Source: Lentilactobacillus diolivorans DSM 14421
GTDB lineage: Bacteria > Bacillota > Bacilli > Lactobacillales > Lactobacillaceae
Direction of reading: 5' to 3'
Length of the DNA stretch: 42,698 nucleotides
Assembly (NCBI RefSeq): GCF_001434255.1
Contig: NZ_AZEY01000053.1
Span: forward strand, 1 to 42,698
This document shows, in pieces, positions 8,010 to 17,401 of this stretch. Every line of letters begins with the position of its first letter. Position 1 is the stretch's first letter. A program made the position numbers and the translations under genes. The notes below the pieces were generated by a model. The model saw nothing but the letters and a program-made list of their open reading frames with translations. It was not told where the DNA came from and ran no database searches.

Positions 8010-8777
8010 ATGAGCTTTGTAATTGCACTGGCAAATCAAAAGGGTGGCGTTGGTAAAACGACGACTGCTGTTAATTTGGGTGCCGGTATGGCTTCCTTAG
8101 GTAAAAAGATTCTCCTCGTCGATGCTGATGCTCAAGGAAACGCGACAAGTGGGGTTGGGGTTGCCAAAGCAGACATTAAGAAGGATATTTACGATGTTTT
8201 GGTCAATGAGGAATCAATGGCTGAAACCATTGTTCATACCCAACACAAGGGATTAGATATTGTTCCGGCAACCATTCAATTGTCGGGTGCCGAGATTGAA
8301 TTGACTCCTCAGATGGCCCGTGAAACCCGCCTGAAAGCCGCCCTTGATGAGGTAAAAGATCAGTATGACTATGTTCTGATTGACTGTCCACCATCGTTAG
8401 GATTAATTACCATTAATGCCTTTACTGCCAGTGATTCGATCTTAATTCCGGTTCAAAGTGAGTACTATGCTTTGGAAGGATTGAGCCAGCTTTTGAATAC
8501 CATTGAGTTGGTTAAGAAACATTTTAATCCCAATTTGAAGATTGAGGGCGTATTGTTGACGATGTTTGACGCTCGAACCAACTTGGGTGTTCAGGTTAAC
8601 GCTGAGGTCCGTAAATTCTTTAAGAATGAGGTTTATGAAACGGTGATTCCAAGAAACGTCCGGCTGTCCGAAGCGCCAAGTTATGGACTACCAATTATGG
8701 ATTATGATGCGAAGTCGAAGGGCGCTAAGAAATACATGAAACTGGCCAAGGAGGTGTTGGCAAATCATGGTGAATAA
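8010..8777 (+). CDS. parA: Chromosome-partition ATPase ParA (Soj)
   Basis: A 255-residue ParA/MinD-type ATPase that works with ParB in chromosome segregation and in control of replication initiation. The deviant Walker A box KGGVGKTTT is at residues 11-19, with VDADAQGN and LIDCPPSLGL as the A' and Walker B motifs. I chose ATG 8010 over ATG 8004 because the strong ribosome site GAGGAGGAGGG ends at 8003. The gene starts 18 bp after rsmG and overlaps parB by 11 bp, so the three are probably cotranscribed. Confidence 0.93.
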   Translation: MSFVIALANQKGGVGKTTTAVNLGAGMASLGKKILLVDADAQGNATSGVGVAKADIKKDIYDVLVNEESMAETIVHTQHKGLDIVPATIQLSGAEIELTPQMARETRLKAALDEVKDQYDYVLIDCPPSLGLITINAFTASDSILIPVQSEYYALEGLSQLLNTIELVKKHFNPNLKIEGVLLTMFDARTNLGVQVNAEVRKFFKNEVYETVIPRNVRLSEAPSYGLPIMDYDAKSKGAKKYMKLAKEVLANHGE

Positions 8778-9651
8778 AAAGAAACCAACCGGTCTTGGAA
8801 AAGGAATTGAGGCACTTTTTCAAGATAATAATGTTGACACTAGTAAAGAAGATGTGATTGATATTAAGGTTAATCAAATTAAGCCTAATCCTTATCAACC
8901 ACGTCACCGATTTGACCAAAAGGCCTTGGAAGATTTGGCAGTTTCAATCAAGAATTCTGGCGTTTTCCAGCCGATCATTGTTCGACAACCCAATCCAGAA
9001 GTTCAAGCTTACCAACTATTGACGGGTGAGCGGCGATTGCGGGCGTCTAAAATTGCCCAGCAGGAAACGATTCCAGCGATTGTTCGTAACGTCAATGAAG
9101 AACAGATGATGGAAATTGCTGTTATGGAAAATCTGCAGCGAGAAGACTTAACGACTTTAGAAGAGGCTGAAGCTTATAATATGCTAATGACCCGGCTTGA
9201 TTTAACACAGGCGCAAGTTGCTTCCAGATTAGGTAAAAGCCGGCCATATATTGCCAACTATCTCCGGATCCTGGGGCTACCAACCGAAGTTAAAGATATG
9301 CTCGAAGATAATAAATTATCAATGGGCCAAGCACGGACATTGCTTTCAGTCAATAATAAGCAGGAATTAATCAAACTGGCCAAGAAATCGGTCACTGATT
9401 CAATGACTGTTCGGCAACTGGAGCAGGCAGCCGCCAAAATTAATGGAAAAAAGGGCACTAAAAAGAAACGGGTGCCACGTAAATCTCCGTTTGTCAGAGC
9501 CTCTGAAGGCCAACTTCAAGAGAAGTTTGGGACACAAGTTTCAATTTCGAATTCTTCCCGTAAAAAGGGAAAGGGTAAAATTGAAATTGAATACGCGTCT
9601 CAGGATGATTTAAACCGGATTCTCGAGATGTTAGACGTCAACTTAGATTAA
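8767..9651 (+). CDS. parB: Chromosome-partition protein ParB (Spo0J)
   Basis: A 294-residue ParB that binds parS and spreads as a CTP-dependent clamp. The N-terminal ParB/Srx domain contains IKPNPYQPRHRFD and TGERRLRASK (CTP-binding region). A helix-turn-helix domain follows (LTQAQVASRLGKSRPYIANYL), then a basic linker and a C-terminal dimerisation domain. ATG 8767 overlaps the end of parA and is preceded by AAGGAGG about 11 nt upstream. I did not find an intact parS (TGTTTCACGTGAAACA) in the window. Confidence 0.94.
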   Translation: MVNKKKPTGLGKGIEALFQDNNVDTSKEDVIDIKVNQIKPNPYQPRHRFDQKALEDLAVSIKNSGVFQPIIVRQPNPEVQAYQLLTGERRLRASKIAQQETIPAIVRNVNEEQMMEIAVMENLQREDLTTLEEAEAYNMLMTRLDLTQAQVASRLGKSRPYIANYLRILGLPTEVKDMLEDNKLSMGQARTLLSVNNKQELIKLAKKSVTDSMTVRQLEQAAAKINGKKGTKKKRVPRKSPFVRASEGQLQEKFGTQVSISNSSRKKGKGKIEIEYASQDDLNRILEMLDVNLD

Positions 9652-9690
9652 AGATTAGGGCTCTTGGGTGAGTTAGAAAGGATGTTTAAT

Positions 9691-9876
9691 ATGTATGATC
9701 TCAATGATCTTGTTGAAATGAAGAAGCCACATCCATGTGGCACGAACCGTTGGGAAATCATCCGAATGGGTGCTGATATTAAGATTCAATGTACGGGATG
9801 TGGTCATATCGTTATGATGCCCCGAAGAGAGTTTGATCGAAAATTAAAGAAAATCCTTGTTAAAGCTGAAAAATAA
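9691..9876 (+). CDS. DUF951 family small zinc-ribbon-like protein
   Basis: A 61-residue protein of the DUF951 family, found in Firmicutes next to ychF, function unknown. It has a short metal-binding-like pattern with three cysteines (HPCGTNRW and CTGCGHIV) and a basic C-terminus. I chose ATG 9691 because AGAAAGGATG precedes it at the right distance; frames opening at 9664 or 9682 would start upstream of or inside that site. It sits 40 bp after parB and 24 bp before ychF. Confidence 0.88.
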   Translation: MYDLNDLVEMKKPHPCGTNRWEIIRMGADIKIQCTGCGHIVMMPRREFDRKLKKILVKAEK

Positions 9877-9900
9877 ACTAGAAAGAAGCGTTGTTGAGTT

Positions 9901-11001
9901 ATGTCATTAACTGCAGGAATCGTTGGGTTACCAAACGTTGGTAAGTCAACACTATTTAATGCAATTACCAAGGCCGGTGCTGAAATGGCCAACTATCCGT
10001 TTGCTACTATTGATCCAAATGTTGGCATGGTTGAAGTTCCGGATAAACGATTGGATCGGATTCAAGAATTAATCCCCGCCAAGAAGGTTGTACCGACAAC
10101 CTTTGAATTTACTGATATTGCCGGAATCGTTAAGGGTGCCAGTAAAGGTGAAGGACTTGGCAACAAGTTCTTGGAAAATATTCGTCAGGTAGATGCAATT
10201 GTTCACGTTGTCCGGGCATTCGATGATGATAACATCACGACCGTTACCGGTAAGGTTGATCCAATTGATGATATTGAAACCATTAACCTGGAGTTGGGAA
10301 TTGCTGATCTGGATGCAGTTAACAAGCGCCTGGGTAAGGTTCAACGGGCTGCTAAGGGCAGCGACAAAGAAGCTAAGGCTGAATTGGCCGTTCTTAACAA
10401 AATCAAGCCGGTTTTGGAAGCCGGTGGTTCGGTTCGATCCATTGCTTTTGATGAAGACGAGCAAAAAATTGTCAAAGGGTTGTTCTTACTAACCAGTAAG
10501 CCAGTTCTATATGTTGCCAACATTGCTGAAGAAGATATGGCTGATCCTGAGCATTCTAAGTATTTTCCTGCCATTAAAGAATATGCTGAAAAAGAGGGTG
10601 CCCAAGCTATTGGAGTTGCAGCTGCTCCCGAAGAAGAAATTGCACAGTTGGATGACGATGAGAAGAAAGAATTCCTCGAAGCTGAAGGCGTTGAGGAGCC
10701 TGGTTTAAATCGGCTCATTCGGGCTTCATACAAGCTTCTAGGCCTGCAAACCTTCTTTACGGCCGGTGGTAAGGAAACCCGTGCATGGACCTTTAAAAAG
10801 GGAACCAAGGCGCCACAAGCTGCCGGAATTATCCATTCGGATTTTGAACGTGGTTTTATTCGAGCAGAAATTATGGCCTTTGAAGATCTTGATAAATACG
10901 AAACACCAGCTGCTGTTAAGGACGCTGGTAAATTACGGCTTGAAGGTAAAGACTACGTGATGCAGGATGGCGACATTGTTGAGTTTAGATTTAACGTCTA
11001 A
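9901..11001 (+). CDS. ychF: Redox/ribosome-associated ATPase YchF (OLA1 family)
   Basis: A 366-residue Obg-like P-loop NTPase. G1 is GLPNVGKST (residues 8-16), G3 is DIAG, and the TGS domain is at the C-terminus (AGIIHSDFERGFIRAEI to GDIVEFRFNV). In the family the G4 motif is NxxE rather than NKxD, giving ATP preference; here it is VANIAEED. It binds ribosomes and affects stress responses. Start ATG is supported by the conserved N-terminus MSLTAGIVGLPNVG; the ribosome site (AAAGAAG) is distant. Length is normal. Confidence 0.95.
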   Translation: MSLTAGIVGLPNVGKSTLFNAITKAGAEMANYPFATIDPNVGMVEVPDKRLDRIQELIPAKKVVPTTFEFTDIAGIVKGASKGEGLGNKFLENIRQVDAIVHVVRAFDDDNITTVTGKVDPIDDIETINLELGIADLDAVNKRLGKVQRAAKGSDKEAKAELAVLNKIKPVLEAGGSVRSIAFDEDEQKIVKGLFLLTSKPVLYVANIAEEDMADPEHSKYFPAIKEYAEKEGAQAIGVAAAPEEEIAQLDDDEKKEFLEAEGVEEPGLNRLIRASYKLLGLQTFFTAGGKETRAWTFKKGTKAPQAAGIIHSDFERGFIRAEIMAFEDLDKYETPAAVKDAGKLRLEGKDYVMQDGDIVEFRFNV

Positions 11002-11084
11002 TGAGATGGTTCTGAGTAGCGGCCGGGTCAAATACCATTTTATTCAGCCCATTTTAAGTTAATCAAAATTTGTTATTCAGCAAA

Positions 11085-11117
11085 AACGTGCGAAGAAAGA
11101 CGACTTCCGGCCATGTC
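11085..11117 (-). repeat. Decayed half-unit of the hairpin repeat family
   Basis: The segment AACGTGCGAAG, a few bases, then CGACTTCCGGCCAT matches the reverse-orientation half-unit pattern (AACGTGCAAAGGAGAAGC then TCCGGCCATA) seen at 14640 and 42540. It is a single decayed copy between ychF and the DUF1129 gene, and explains why the frame seems to extend upstream of the true start of the next gene. Confidence 0.5.
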
Positions 11118-11184
11118 ACCGGCTTTCATTCGACTCACATGTCAGGAAGAATTTAATCGGATTATTTTAAGGAGCGAACAGCTA

Positions 11185-11919
11185 TTGAGTAGTAACAGTG
11201 ATGAAAAGCGGCGTAATGCCAACGTTCGGCAAAAAAACGCCAATGTCCATCAGGATCGGGACCGGACAACGAAAATTGTCCATTCTCAATTTGATAACAT
11301 TGGGTTAACCAAGCGAAATGCCGAGTATATGTTTAAGTTCAACCAAGCAATTAGTGGTACTAAACTAACCGCTGACCAGCAAGGTGAAATTGTCAAAAAA
11401 ATGGTTGATGAATTATTAGCTGAGCAGAAGTCTGGAAAAACTGCCCGTAATATGTGGGGAACAGTTGATCAAAAAGTTGAGAGCATCTTGAACCCACCTA
11501 AGCGGCCGGCAGATCCGATCAAGGATTACTGGCCCAATGCAGGATACAATATGTTACTGTTCTTTGTGATCTTTTCATTCTTGTATGGGATTACTTATTT
11601 CTTCTCCAAGGGTGGCCAGCAGACGACAATGGGGATTACAGGAATCGTTGTAACGGCTGTGGTTGCCGGCTTGGGTATTCCGGCTTTAACGATGTTGATT
11701 CAACCTGGTGTTAAGCATAAGTACTCGCTGTGGGTTCGAATTCCGTTAATTATTCTGTTCTTCTTGGTTTGGATGTTTATCTTCTTCCTTGCAGGAATGT
11801 TACCAGCAGTTATTAATCCAATTCTTAATCCATATGCTTATATTGTTCTGGGATTATTGGGTGCTGTTGCGGCTTTCTTCGTCAAGCGTCGCTGGAATAT
11901 TACCGGTGGGTTGTTTTAG
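11185..11919 (+). CDS. DUF1129 family membrane protein
   Basis: A 244-residue protein with a charged N-terminal cytoplasmic part of about 110 residues and four or five hydrophobic segments (MLLFFVIFSFLYGITYFF, GIVVTAVVAGLGIPALTML, IPLIILFFLVWMFIFFLAG, AYIVLGLLGAVAAFFV). It fits the DUF1129 family that is regularly found beside ychF in lactobacilli; function unknown. I chose TTG 11185 because AAGGAG lies 10 nt upstream. The frame is open back to an ATG at 11113, but that part overlaps repeat-derived sequence. A terminator follows. Confidence 0.8.
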   Translation: MSSNSDEKRRNANVRQKNANVHQDRDRTTKIVHSQFDNIGLTKRNAEYMFKFNQAISGTKLTADQQGEIVKKMVDELLAEQKSGKTARNMWGTVDQKVESILNPPKRPADPIKDYWPNAGYNMLLFFVIFSFLYGITYFFSKGGQQTTMGITGIVVTAVVAGLGIPALTMLIQPGVKHKYSLWVRIPLIILFFLVWMFIFFLAGMLPAVINPILNPYAYIVLGLLGAVAAFFVKRRWNITGGLF

Positions 11920-11952
11920 CGTTAAAACGAGTTATTAAATCCAGATTGACTA

Positions 11953-11993
11953 AGTCCGTTATCGAGCAATTGTCTCGATGGTGGACTTTTTAT
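11953..11993 (+). terminator. Intrinsic terminator after the DUF1129 gene
   Basis: AGTCC...GGACT with an inner ATCGAG/CTCGAT stem, followed by TTTTTATTT. It closes the rsmG to DUF1129 block. Confidence 0.75.
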
Positions 11994-12010
11994 TTGGCCG
12001 TTTTAAAGTA

Positions 12011-12107
12011 AAACACGAACAATACATGATATGGATTTATGATAATTCCTATTTCAACTAAAAAATAGTTAAAAAGGCTTTATTTATTCGGAAAGTTCGT
12101 GTATAAT
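12011..12107 (+). promoter_or_regulatory. guaB promoter region with two opposed PurBox-like sites
   Basis: AAACACGAACAAT (12011-12023) and its inverted partner AAAGTTCGTGTAT (12092-12104, reverse complement ATACACGAACTTT) each match the Gram-positive PurBox consensus AWWWCCGAACWWT at 11 of 13 positions, with the same two deviations. The second overlaps a TATAAT -10 box (12102-12107). The spacing of about 70 bp is much wider than the 16-17 bp known in Bacillus. Control by PurR is possible but unproven. Confidence 0.4.
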
Positions 12108-12248
12108 CAAAACAATTTCTACAAGTTAGATTGTGACATAGTAGCGTCAATCATGAGACCGTGATGAGAATCCTTTCATAATCGTTGATTGTTGCGGGGC
12201 AAAATGATAAGTTATTAGGCAATCGATATTTAAAAAGGAGCGAGATAG

Positions 12249-13400
<1,152 letters not shown>

Positions 13401-13458
13401 AACACAATATGTTATAACTTTCCGCCAATCATACATTTATTTTAATGAAGGAAGCAGA

Positions 13459-13568
13459 GTGAGACAAAAGGCGGTTAACTTCCAGAGTACAACTGGATTA
13501 TCCGAATATTCCGGGCTTGAATATTGGGATAATTCGGTTGTACGGCAGGAAGTTGCCTTTTATCTCAC
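13459..13568 (+). repeat. GGTTA-bulge hairpin element after guaB
   Basis: A 110-nt hairpin beginning 59 bp after the guaB stop. Outer arms are GTGAGACAAAAGGC and GCCTTTTATCTCAC, then bulge GGTTA opposite T, stem ACTTCC/GGAAGT, internal loop AGA/GGCA, and a long apical stem capped by CGGGCTT. It is followed by TTTCCACTCGGTAATAATCG and by the terminator at 13596, the same order as at 5039 and, inverted, at 30796. Confidence 0.88.
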
Positions 13569-13595
13569 ATTTCCACTCGGTAATAATCGTGATTA

Positions 13596-13641
13596 CACAA
13601 AGGGGCTGGGACAAAATTACTTTTGTCCCAGCCCCTTTGTG
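13596..13641. terminator. Bidirectional terminator between guaB and the metalloprotease
   Basis: A perfect 21-bp stem (CACAAAGGGGCTGGGACAAAA and its complement) with loop TTAC. It lies between convergent genes and can serve both, though T-runs are short. Confidence 0.75.
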
Positions 13642-13695
13642 CAGACTTTCGGGATTAACTTAATCGGAACATTTAACGACTAGTCAGAATCCGAG

Positions 13696-14325
13696 TTATT
13701 CTTCTGGTTGGCCCTTCACCTTCAAAACAAAAGGATCTTGGAATGTATAGCTTTGGTAGGGAAACGCCTGGTTTCCAAGTGGTGAGCCGTACAATTGTTG
13801 AACTGCCTGAATATCAATATTTTGAATCCCATAGGTACGATTGTTGATATACATAACGCTGGCTTTATTAGCACTGTGCAATAAACCAATTGCGTGACCC
13901 AATTCGTGTTCGGCAACATTGGTTTGTTCAGTTGGCAGGTAAGAATACTTTGCTAATATTTTTGGATTTAGATTGGTTGTGACGTGTGAAATATAGCCTT
14001 GATCGTTGGTTGTTAAATTAGTTAGACCGGTAAACTTGGCGCTCATACCTGAATTAGTGCCAGCTATTACTTGTGCATTTGGACTGGTGCTTAAAGAAAA
14101 GCTAAATACACCAGTTCGATTCCATGCTCTGATTGCATTCATCCAGATAACCTGATAAGACTGTGAACTGTTTGAAATATTGATTGTTGCCTGTGGACTA
14201 TCAAACCTTGCTGTTCCCTCTGGAGTGATTTCAGTTGCAGATGTTGTGCTGACAAAGAAACCAAATATAGCAATGACAATCGTTAATGTACCCAAAGCAA
14301 TTGCTATCAATATTTTCTTTAACAT
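13696..14325 (-). CDS. Membrane-anchored or secreted matrixin-like metalloprotease
   Basis: A 209-residue protein with an N-terminal hydrophobic segment (residues 5-25, signal peptide or anchor) and a C-terminal metzincin zinc site HELGHAIGLLH (140-150; His140, Glu141, His144, His150) with a Met-turn SVMY (Met158). That places it in the M10/matrixin-like peptidases acting outside the cell. A short tail after the last helix (GNQAFPYQSYTFQDPF) has no recognised domain. Start: ATG 14325 with GAGGAAG eight bases upstream; the GTG three codons earlier overlaps that site. It stands alone between two repeat blocks. The substrate is unknown. Confidence 0.85.
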   Translation of the reverse strand: MLKKILIAIALGTLTIVIAIFGFFVSTTSATEITPEGTARFDSPQATINISNSSQSYQVIWMNAIRAWNRTGVFSFSLSTSPNAQVIAGTNSGMSAKFTGLTNLTTNDQGYISHVTTNLNPKILAKYSYLPTEQTNVAEHELGHAIGLLHSANKASVMYINNRTYGIQNIDIQAVQQLYGSPLGNQAFPYQSYTFQDPFVLKVKGQPEE

Positions 14326-14617
14326 TGGTCCCACTTCCTCTGTGAACTAGTGAGCAAAAGTGTCGAAATAAAAAAATTAAGAGTTGGATAATTCAATTCT
14401 CAACAGCAATAATGGATATCTAGTATCAAGTTAATTGTACAAATCGTAGGGAGATTAGGCAATAAAAGCGATCGTTAAAAATGAGTTGGTAAGGCTGACG
14501 TTACTAATTGATTGTCAACTGTGCAGAGGGTTGTTCAAACCGTGAGTATCTGGACTTTCTTTTGGATGTTTGTTGCTGAAACTGTCTTATAAGGTAGCTT
14601 AGTTTATATTAGAGATA

Positions 14618-14948
14618 TGGTGTTTGGGGTTACCGAGCCTAAACGTGCAAAGGAGAAGCAACTCCCGGCCATATAAGTCCCTTAATCCCATATTCCAAAA
14701 CCGGGAATATTCTTTGTGGGACTGGCTCCCGAGTCTAAACGTGCAAAGGAGAAGCAGACTCCGGCCATATAAGCCCCTTAATGGCATATCCCAAAACCGT
14801 GAATATTCTTTGTGGGCTGGCTCCCGAGTTTAAACGTGCAGAGGAGAAGCAGACTCCGGCCATATAAGCCCCTTAATGGCATATCCCAAAACCGGGAATA
14901 TGCCATTAAGGGGCTTATATTCTGGAGTCTAACCGCTTCTCTTTGCAC
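14618..14948 (-). repeat. Hairpin repeat array, reverse orientation
   Basis: Two right-half units (core AAACGTGCAAAGGAGAAGC then CCGGCCATATAAG) are followed at 14836-14948 by a full 113-nt hairpin with outer arms GTGCAGAGGAGAAGC and GCTTCTCTTTGCAC. Read on the minus strand it has bulge GGTTA, stem GACTCC/GGAGTC and loop AGA/GGCC. The full hairpin is at the 5' end of the array in its own orientation, as in the plus-strand arrays. The rest of the 14326-15058 gap holds no gene that I can support. Confidence 0.88.
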
Positions 14949-15058
14949 TCTCTATTTTCATTCCCCCCAAAATGGACTAAAATTAACATAGTTGTCACTT
15001 ATGTTCAAACGATTTAAATCCAAACATTAACAATACTTATGATAAGGGGATGGTTCAT

Positions 15059-15826
15059 TTGGCAGCATCTAACATCTTGGAACAACCATTTATTAACATT
15101 ACTAACATTATTTGGAGTTTTGATCACACGACCAACCGAGTGAACATTCTGTTGGTGAAGCGTGATAATCAACCCTACAATGGCTATTGGGCGCTTCCCG
15201 AAACGTTCATGCGGTTTCAAGAGAGTGCTGATGAAGCGGCACTACGTTTGGTTAAAGAAAAAATTGGAATGGCTTTATCCGGCAGTCACACCGAGCAGTT
15301 GGCTACCTTTACTAATAAATTGCGGACCCCGGGTGATCGAACCTTGTCATTAGCCTACATGACGTTTTTACCGGACAAACCGCAATTAAAGGCTGGCTAC
15401 GGCGCTTCTGATGCCCGCTGGTTCTCAATGGGGTATGCGGATAATTGCTATACGTTCAGTGATGGTCAACAAACTTTTCAAACCGCGATTAGTAGTACCG
15501 AAACCATGTTTTATGCGAAATTTGCTAAAGCCAATCTTGATCCGACGAAACATTTGGCCTTTGATCATGAATGGATTTTAAAAATAGCCTGTGATCGGAT
15601 TCGAAACAAGTTGGACTATCAACCAAATATTCTTTTGGTTTTGGGTGCCAAATTCACCTTGAAGGATGCTCGAATGGTCTATTCACCGTTTCTTAAGACA
15701 CCTGTTAACAAAATCGATAATTCTAACTTTAAGAAAAGTCACAATAAGTTATTTACAGATATGGGCACCACAACTGAAAATCGGCCTGGGCGGCCTGCTC
15801 GGGTTTACAAATTAGCGGCACTTTAG
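15059..15826 (+). CDS. nrtR: NrtR-type NAD-metabolism regulator (Nudix domain plus winged helix)
   Basis: A 255-residue protein with an N-terminal Nudix fold (about residues 15-145) and a C-terminal winged-helix domain of the NrtR type, ending in the NRPGRPARVYKL wing. The Nudix box is degenerate: GYWALPETFMRFQESADEAA continues into RLVKEKIGM, lacking the catalytic REUxEE glutamates, as expected for a protein that binds ADP-ribose without hydrolysing it. Known NrtR proteins repress NAD salvage genes and are released by ADP-ribose. It lies beside pncB, with two inverted-repeat operators between. I chose TTG 15059 because AAGGGG abuts the alternative ATG at 15050. Confidence 0.85.
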   Translation: MAASNILEQPFINITNIIWSFDHTTNRVNILLVKRDNQPYNGYWALPETFMRFQESADEAALRLVKEKIGMALSGSHTEQLATFTNKLRTPGDRTLSLAYMTFLPDKPQLKAGYGASDARWFSMGYADNCYTFSDGQQTFQTAISSTETMFYAKFAKANLDPTKHLAFDHEWILKIACDRIRNKLDYQPNILLVLGAKFTLKDARMVYSPFLKTPVNKIDNSNFKKSHNKLFTDMGTTTENRPGRPARVYKLAAL

Positions 15827-15859
15827 ACTTGAAATTTTTGAACAGAAGCGTTAACTTAG

Positions 15860-15884
15860 AATAAAAGTTTTCAATACTTTTATT
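15860..15884 (+). promoter_or_regulatory. Candidate NrtR operator 1
   Basis: A perfect inverted repeat: AATAAAAGT, 7-nt spacer, ACTTTTATT. Its core AAAAGT-N7-ACTTTT is repeated in the next site. It lies 34 bp after nrtR and 68 bp before pncB. Confidence 0.7.
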
Positions 15885-15893
15885 TTTATAACC

Positions 15894-15916
15894 ATAAAAG
15901 TGGAATGTACTTTTAA
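15894..15916 (+). promoter_or_regulatory. Candidate NrtR operator 2
   Basis: ATAAAAGT, 7-nt spacer, ACTTTTAA. It has the same core and spacer as site 1, with centres about 33 bp apart, close to three helical turns, so two dimers would sit on the same face. No matching site is seen upstream of nrtR itself. Confidence 0.7.
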
Positions 15917-15951
15917 GGAAACACCAAATAATGATGAAGAAGGATTTAATG

Positions 15952-17385
15952 ATGGATAATTTATCAATGGTCACTGATTTGTACGAATTTTCAATGGCAA
16001 ATGGGTATCGCCAAACGATCGATGAAGAACAGGGTGTATTTGATATCTTCTTCCGAAAGGTTCCAGATCAGGGAAGCTTCGTGATTTCAGCCGGGCTTGA
16101 GCAGGTCGTCAAATCACTTCAGAACTTTCATTTCGACGAGAGCGATATCACTTATTTACGCTCACTTCATTTGTTCAAAGAGAATTTTCTTGATTATTTA
16201 AAAACATTTAAATTTGACTGCCAGGTATCTGCAATTCCTGAAGGGACGCCGGTCTTTCCACGTGAGCCGATGCTGACAATTAAAGGACCGCTTTTGCAGA
16301 CCCAGCTATTTGAAACACTCTTGTTAAGTATTTTAAATCATCAGTCACTGATTGCGACTAAGGCACGGCGAATCACGTATGCTGCTGGCAAGCGACCGGT
16401 TATGGAATTTGGTGCCCGTCGTGCACAAGGCCCTGAAAGTGCCACGTATGGTGCCCGAGCCGCCGTGATTGGTGGCTGCACAAGCACATCGAATGTCTTA
16501 GCAGCTAAAAAGTTCGGCATTCCATCTGCCGGAACAATGGCCCATGCGTGGATTGAGGCCTTTCCTGATGAATTGACCGCCTTTGAGAAATGGGCGGAAG
16601 TTTATCCGGATAATGCCTCCTTGTTGGTTGACACGTATGATGTCCTGAAGTCTGGGGTCCCTAATGCGATTAAAGTCTTTAGGAAATTAAAACAAGCCGG
16701 GCATCAGCCAGTTGGTATTCGAATTGATTCTGGTGATATTACGCAACTTGCCAGAGGTGCCCGTAAATTATTAGATGACGCCGGATTCCCAGACGCCAAG
16801 ATTACGGCTTCCAACGCCTTGGACGAACACGTGATTCAATCGCTACTTGGAGAAGGAGCGCCACTTGATAATTTTGGGGTTGGTGAAAAGTTGATTACCA
16901 GTGCGTCATCACCTGTTTTAAGCGGCGTTTATAAGCTGGCGGCGATCGAGCAAAACAATCAATTAATTCCAAAGATTAAAGTCAGTGCCAGTCGTGAAAA
17001 ACTGACCTTGCCTGGATTAAAGCAGGTATATCGACTTTATTACCCTGGCACAAAACATGCTTTTGCGGATGTGATTGCGCTGCAGGATGAAAAATTGGAT
17101 AAGCCAATTGATGTGATTAAAGCCAATCCGTTGGCAACCAAACGCGACCACATGATTGATGATTATGATGCAGTACCGCTCCAAGAGAAGGTCTTGGACG
17201 CAACGAATCTTAAAACAGATTTACCTGCAGTGTTTGATATTCAAAAACATAGTAAGGAAATGTTGGCTGAAATTCCGGCTGCCACACAACGCTTAGTTAA
17301 CCCAGACGAATTTCCAGTTTATATTACCCAAAAGTTGGCCAATTTACAGGATGAGTTGTTGCAGCGCGATAAGGTATTTAAGTAA
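15952..17385 (+). CDS. pncB: Nicotinate phosphoribosyltransferase
   Basis: A 477-residue NAPRTase, which makes nicotinate mononucleotide from nicotinate and PRPP, the entry step of the Preiss-Handler NAD pathway. Family motifs: VTDLYEFSMANGY at the N-terminus, MEFGARRAQGPESA, GTMAHAWIEAF, GIRIDSGDI and FGVGEKLITS. Several ATG codons are in frame (15931, 15934, 15949, 15952); I prefer 15952 because GAAGAAGGA ends seven bases before it. The promoter region carries two NrtR-like operators, so derepression when ADP-ribose accumulates is the likely control. The following gene starts 17 bp downstream. Confidence 0.92.
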   Translation: MDNLSMVTDLYEFSMANGYRQTIDEEQGVFDIFFRKVPDQGSFVISAGLEQVVKSLQNFHFDESDITYLRSLHLFKENFLDYLKTFKFDCQVSAIPEGTPVFPREPMLTIKGPLLQTQLFETLLLSILNHQSLIATKARRITYAAGKRPVMEFGARRAQGPESATYGARAAVIGGCTSTSNVLAAKKFGIPSAGTMAHAWIEAFPDELTAFEKWAEVYPDNASLLVDTYDVLKSGVPNAIKVFRKLKQAGHQPVGIRIDSGDITQLARGARKLLDDAGFPDAKITASNALDEHVIQSLLGEGAPLDNFGVGEKLITSASSPVLSGVYKLAAIEQNNQLIPKIKVSASREKLTLPGLKQVYRLYYPGTKHAFADVIALQDEKLDKPIDVIKANPLATKRDHMIDDYDAVPLQEKVLDATNLKTDLPAVFDIQKHSKEMLAEIPAATQRLVNPDEFPVYITQKLANLQDELLQRDKVFK

Positions 17386-17401
17386 ACCAAGGAGCCGATT
17401 A

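Noticed and set aside
12025-12130. Purine riboswitch before guaB (ATGATATGG and TTTCTACAAG seen)
   Set aside because: The P1-P2-P3 layout and conserved loop residues cannot be drawn; matches are short and out of order.
14624-14833. Open frame across the reverse repeat array
   Set aside because: It is produced by the tandem units, has no ribosome site, and its translation repeats with the array.
15838-15892. Exact pncB promoter
   Set aside because: TTGAAC/ATAAAA and TTTTCA/TATAAC pairs are possible but poor in sequence or spacing, so no promoter was called beside the operators.
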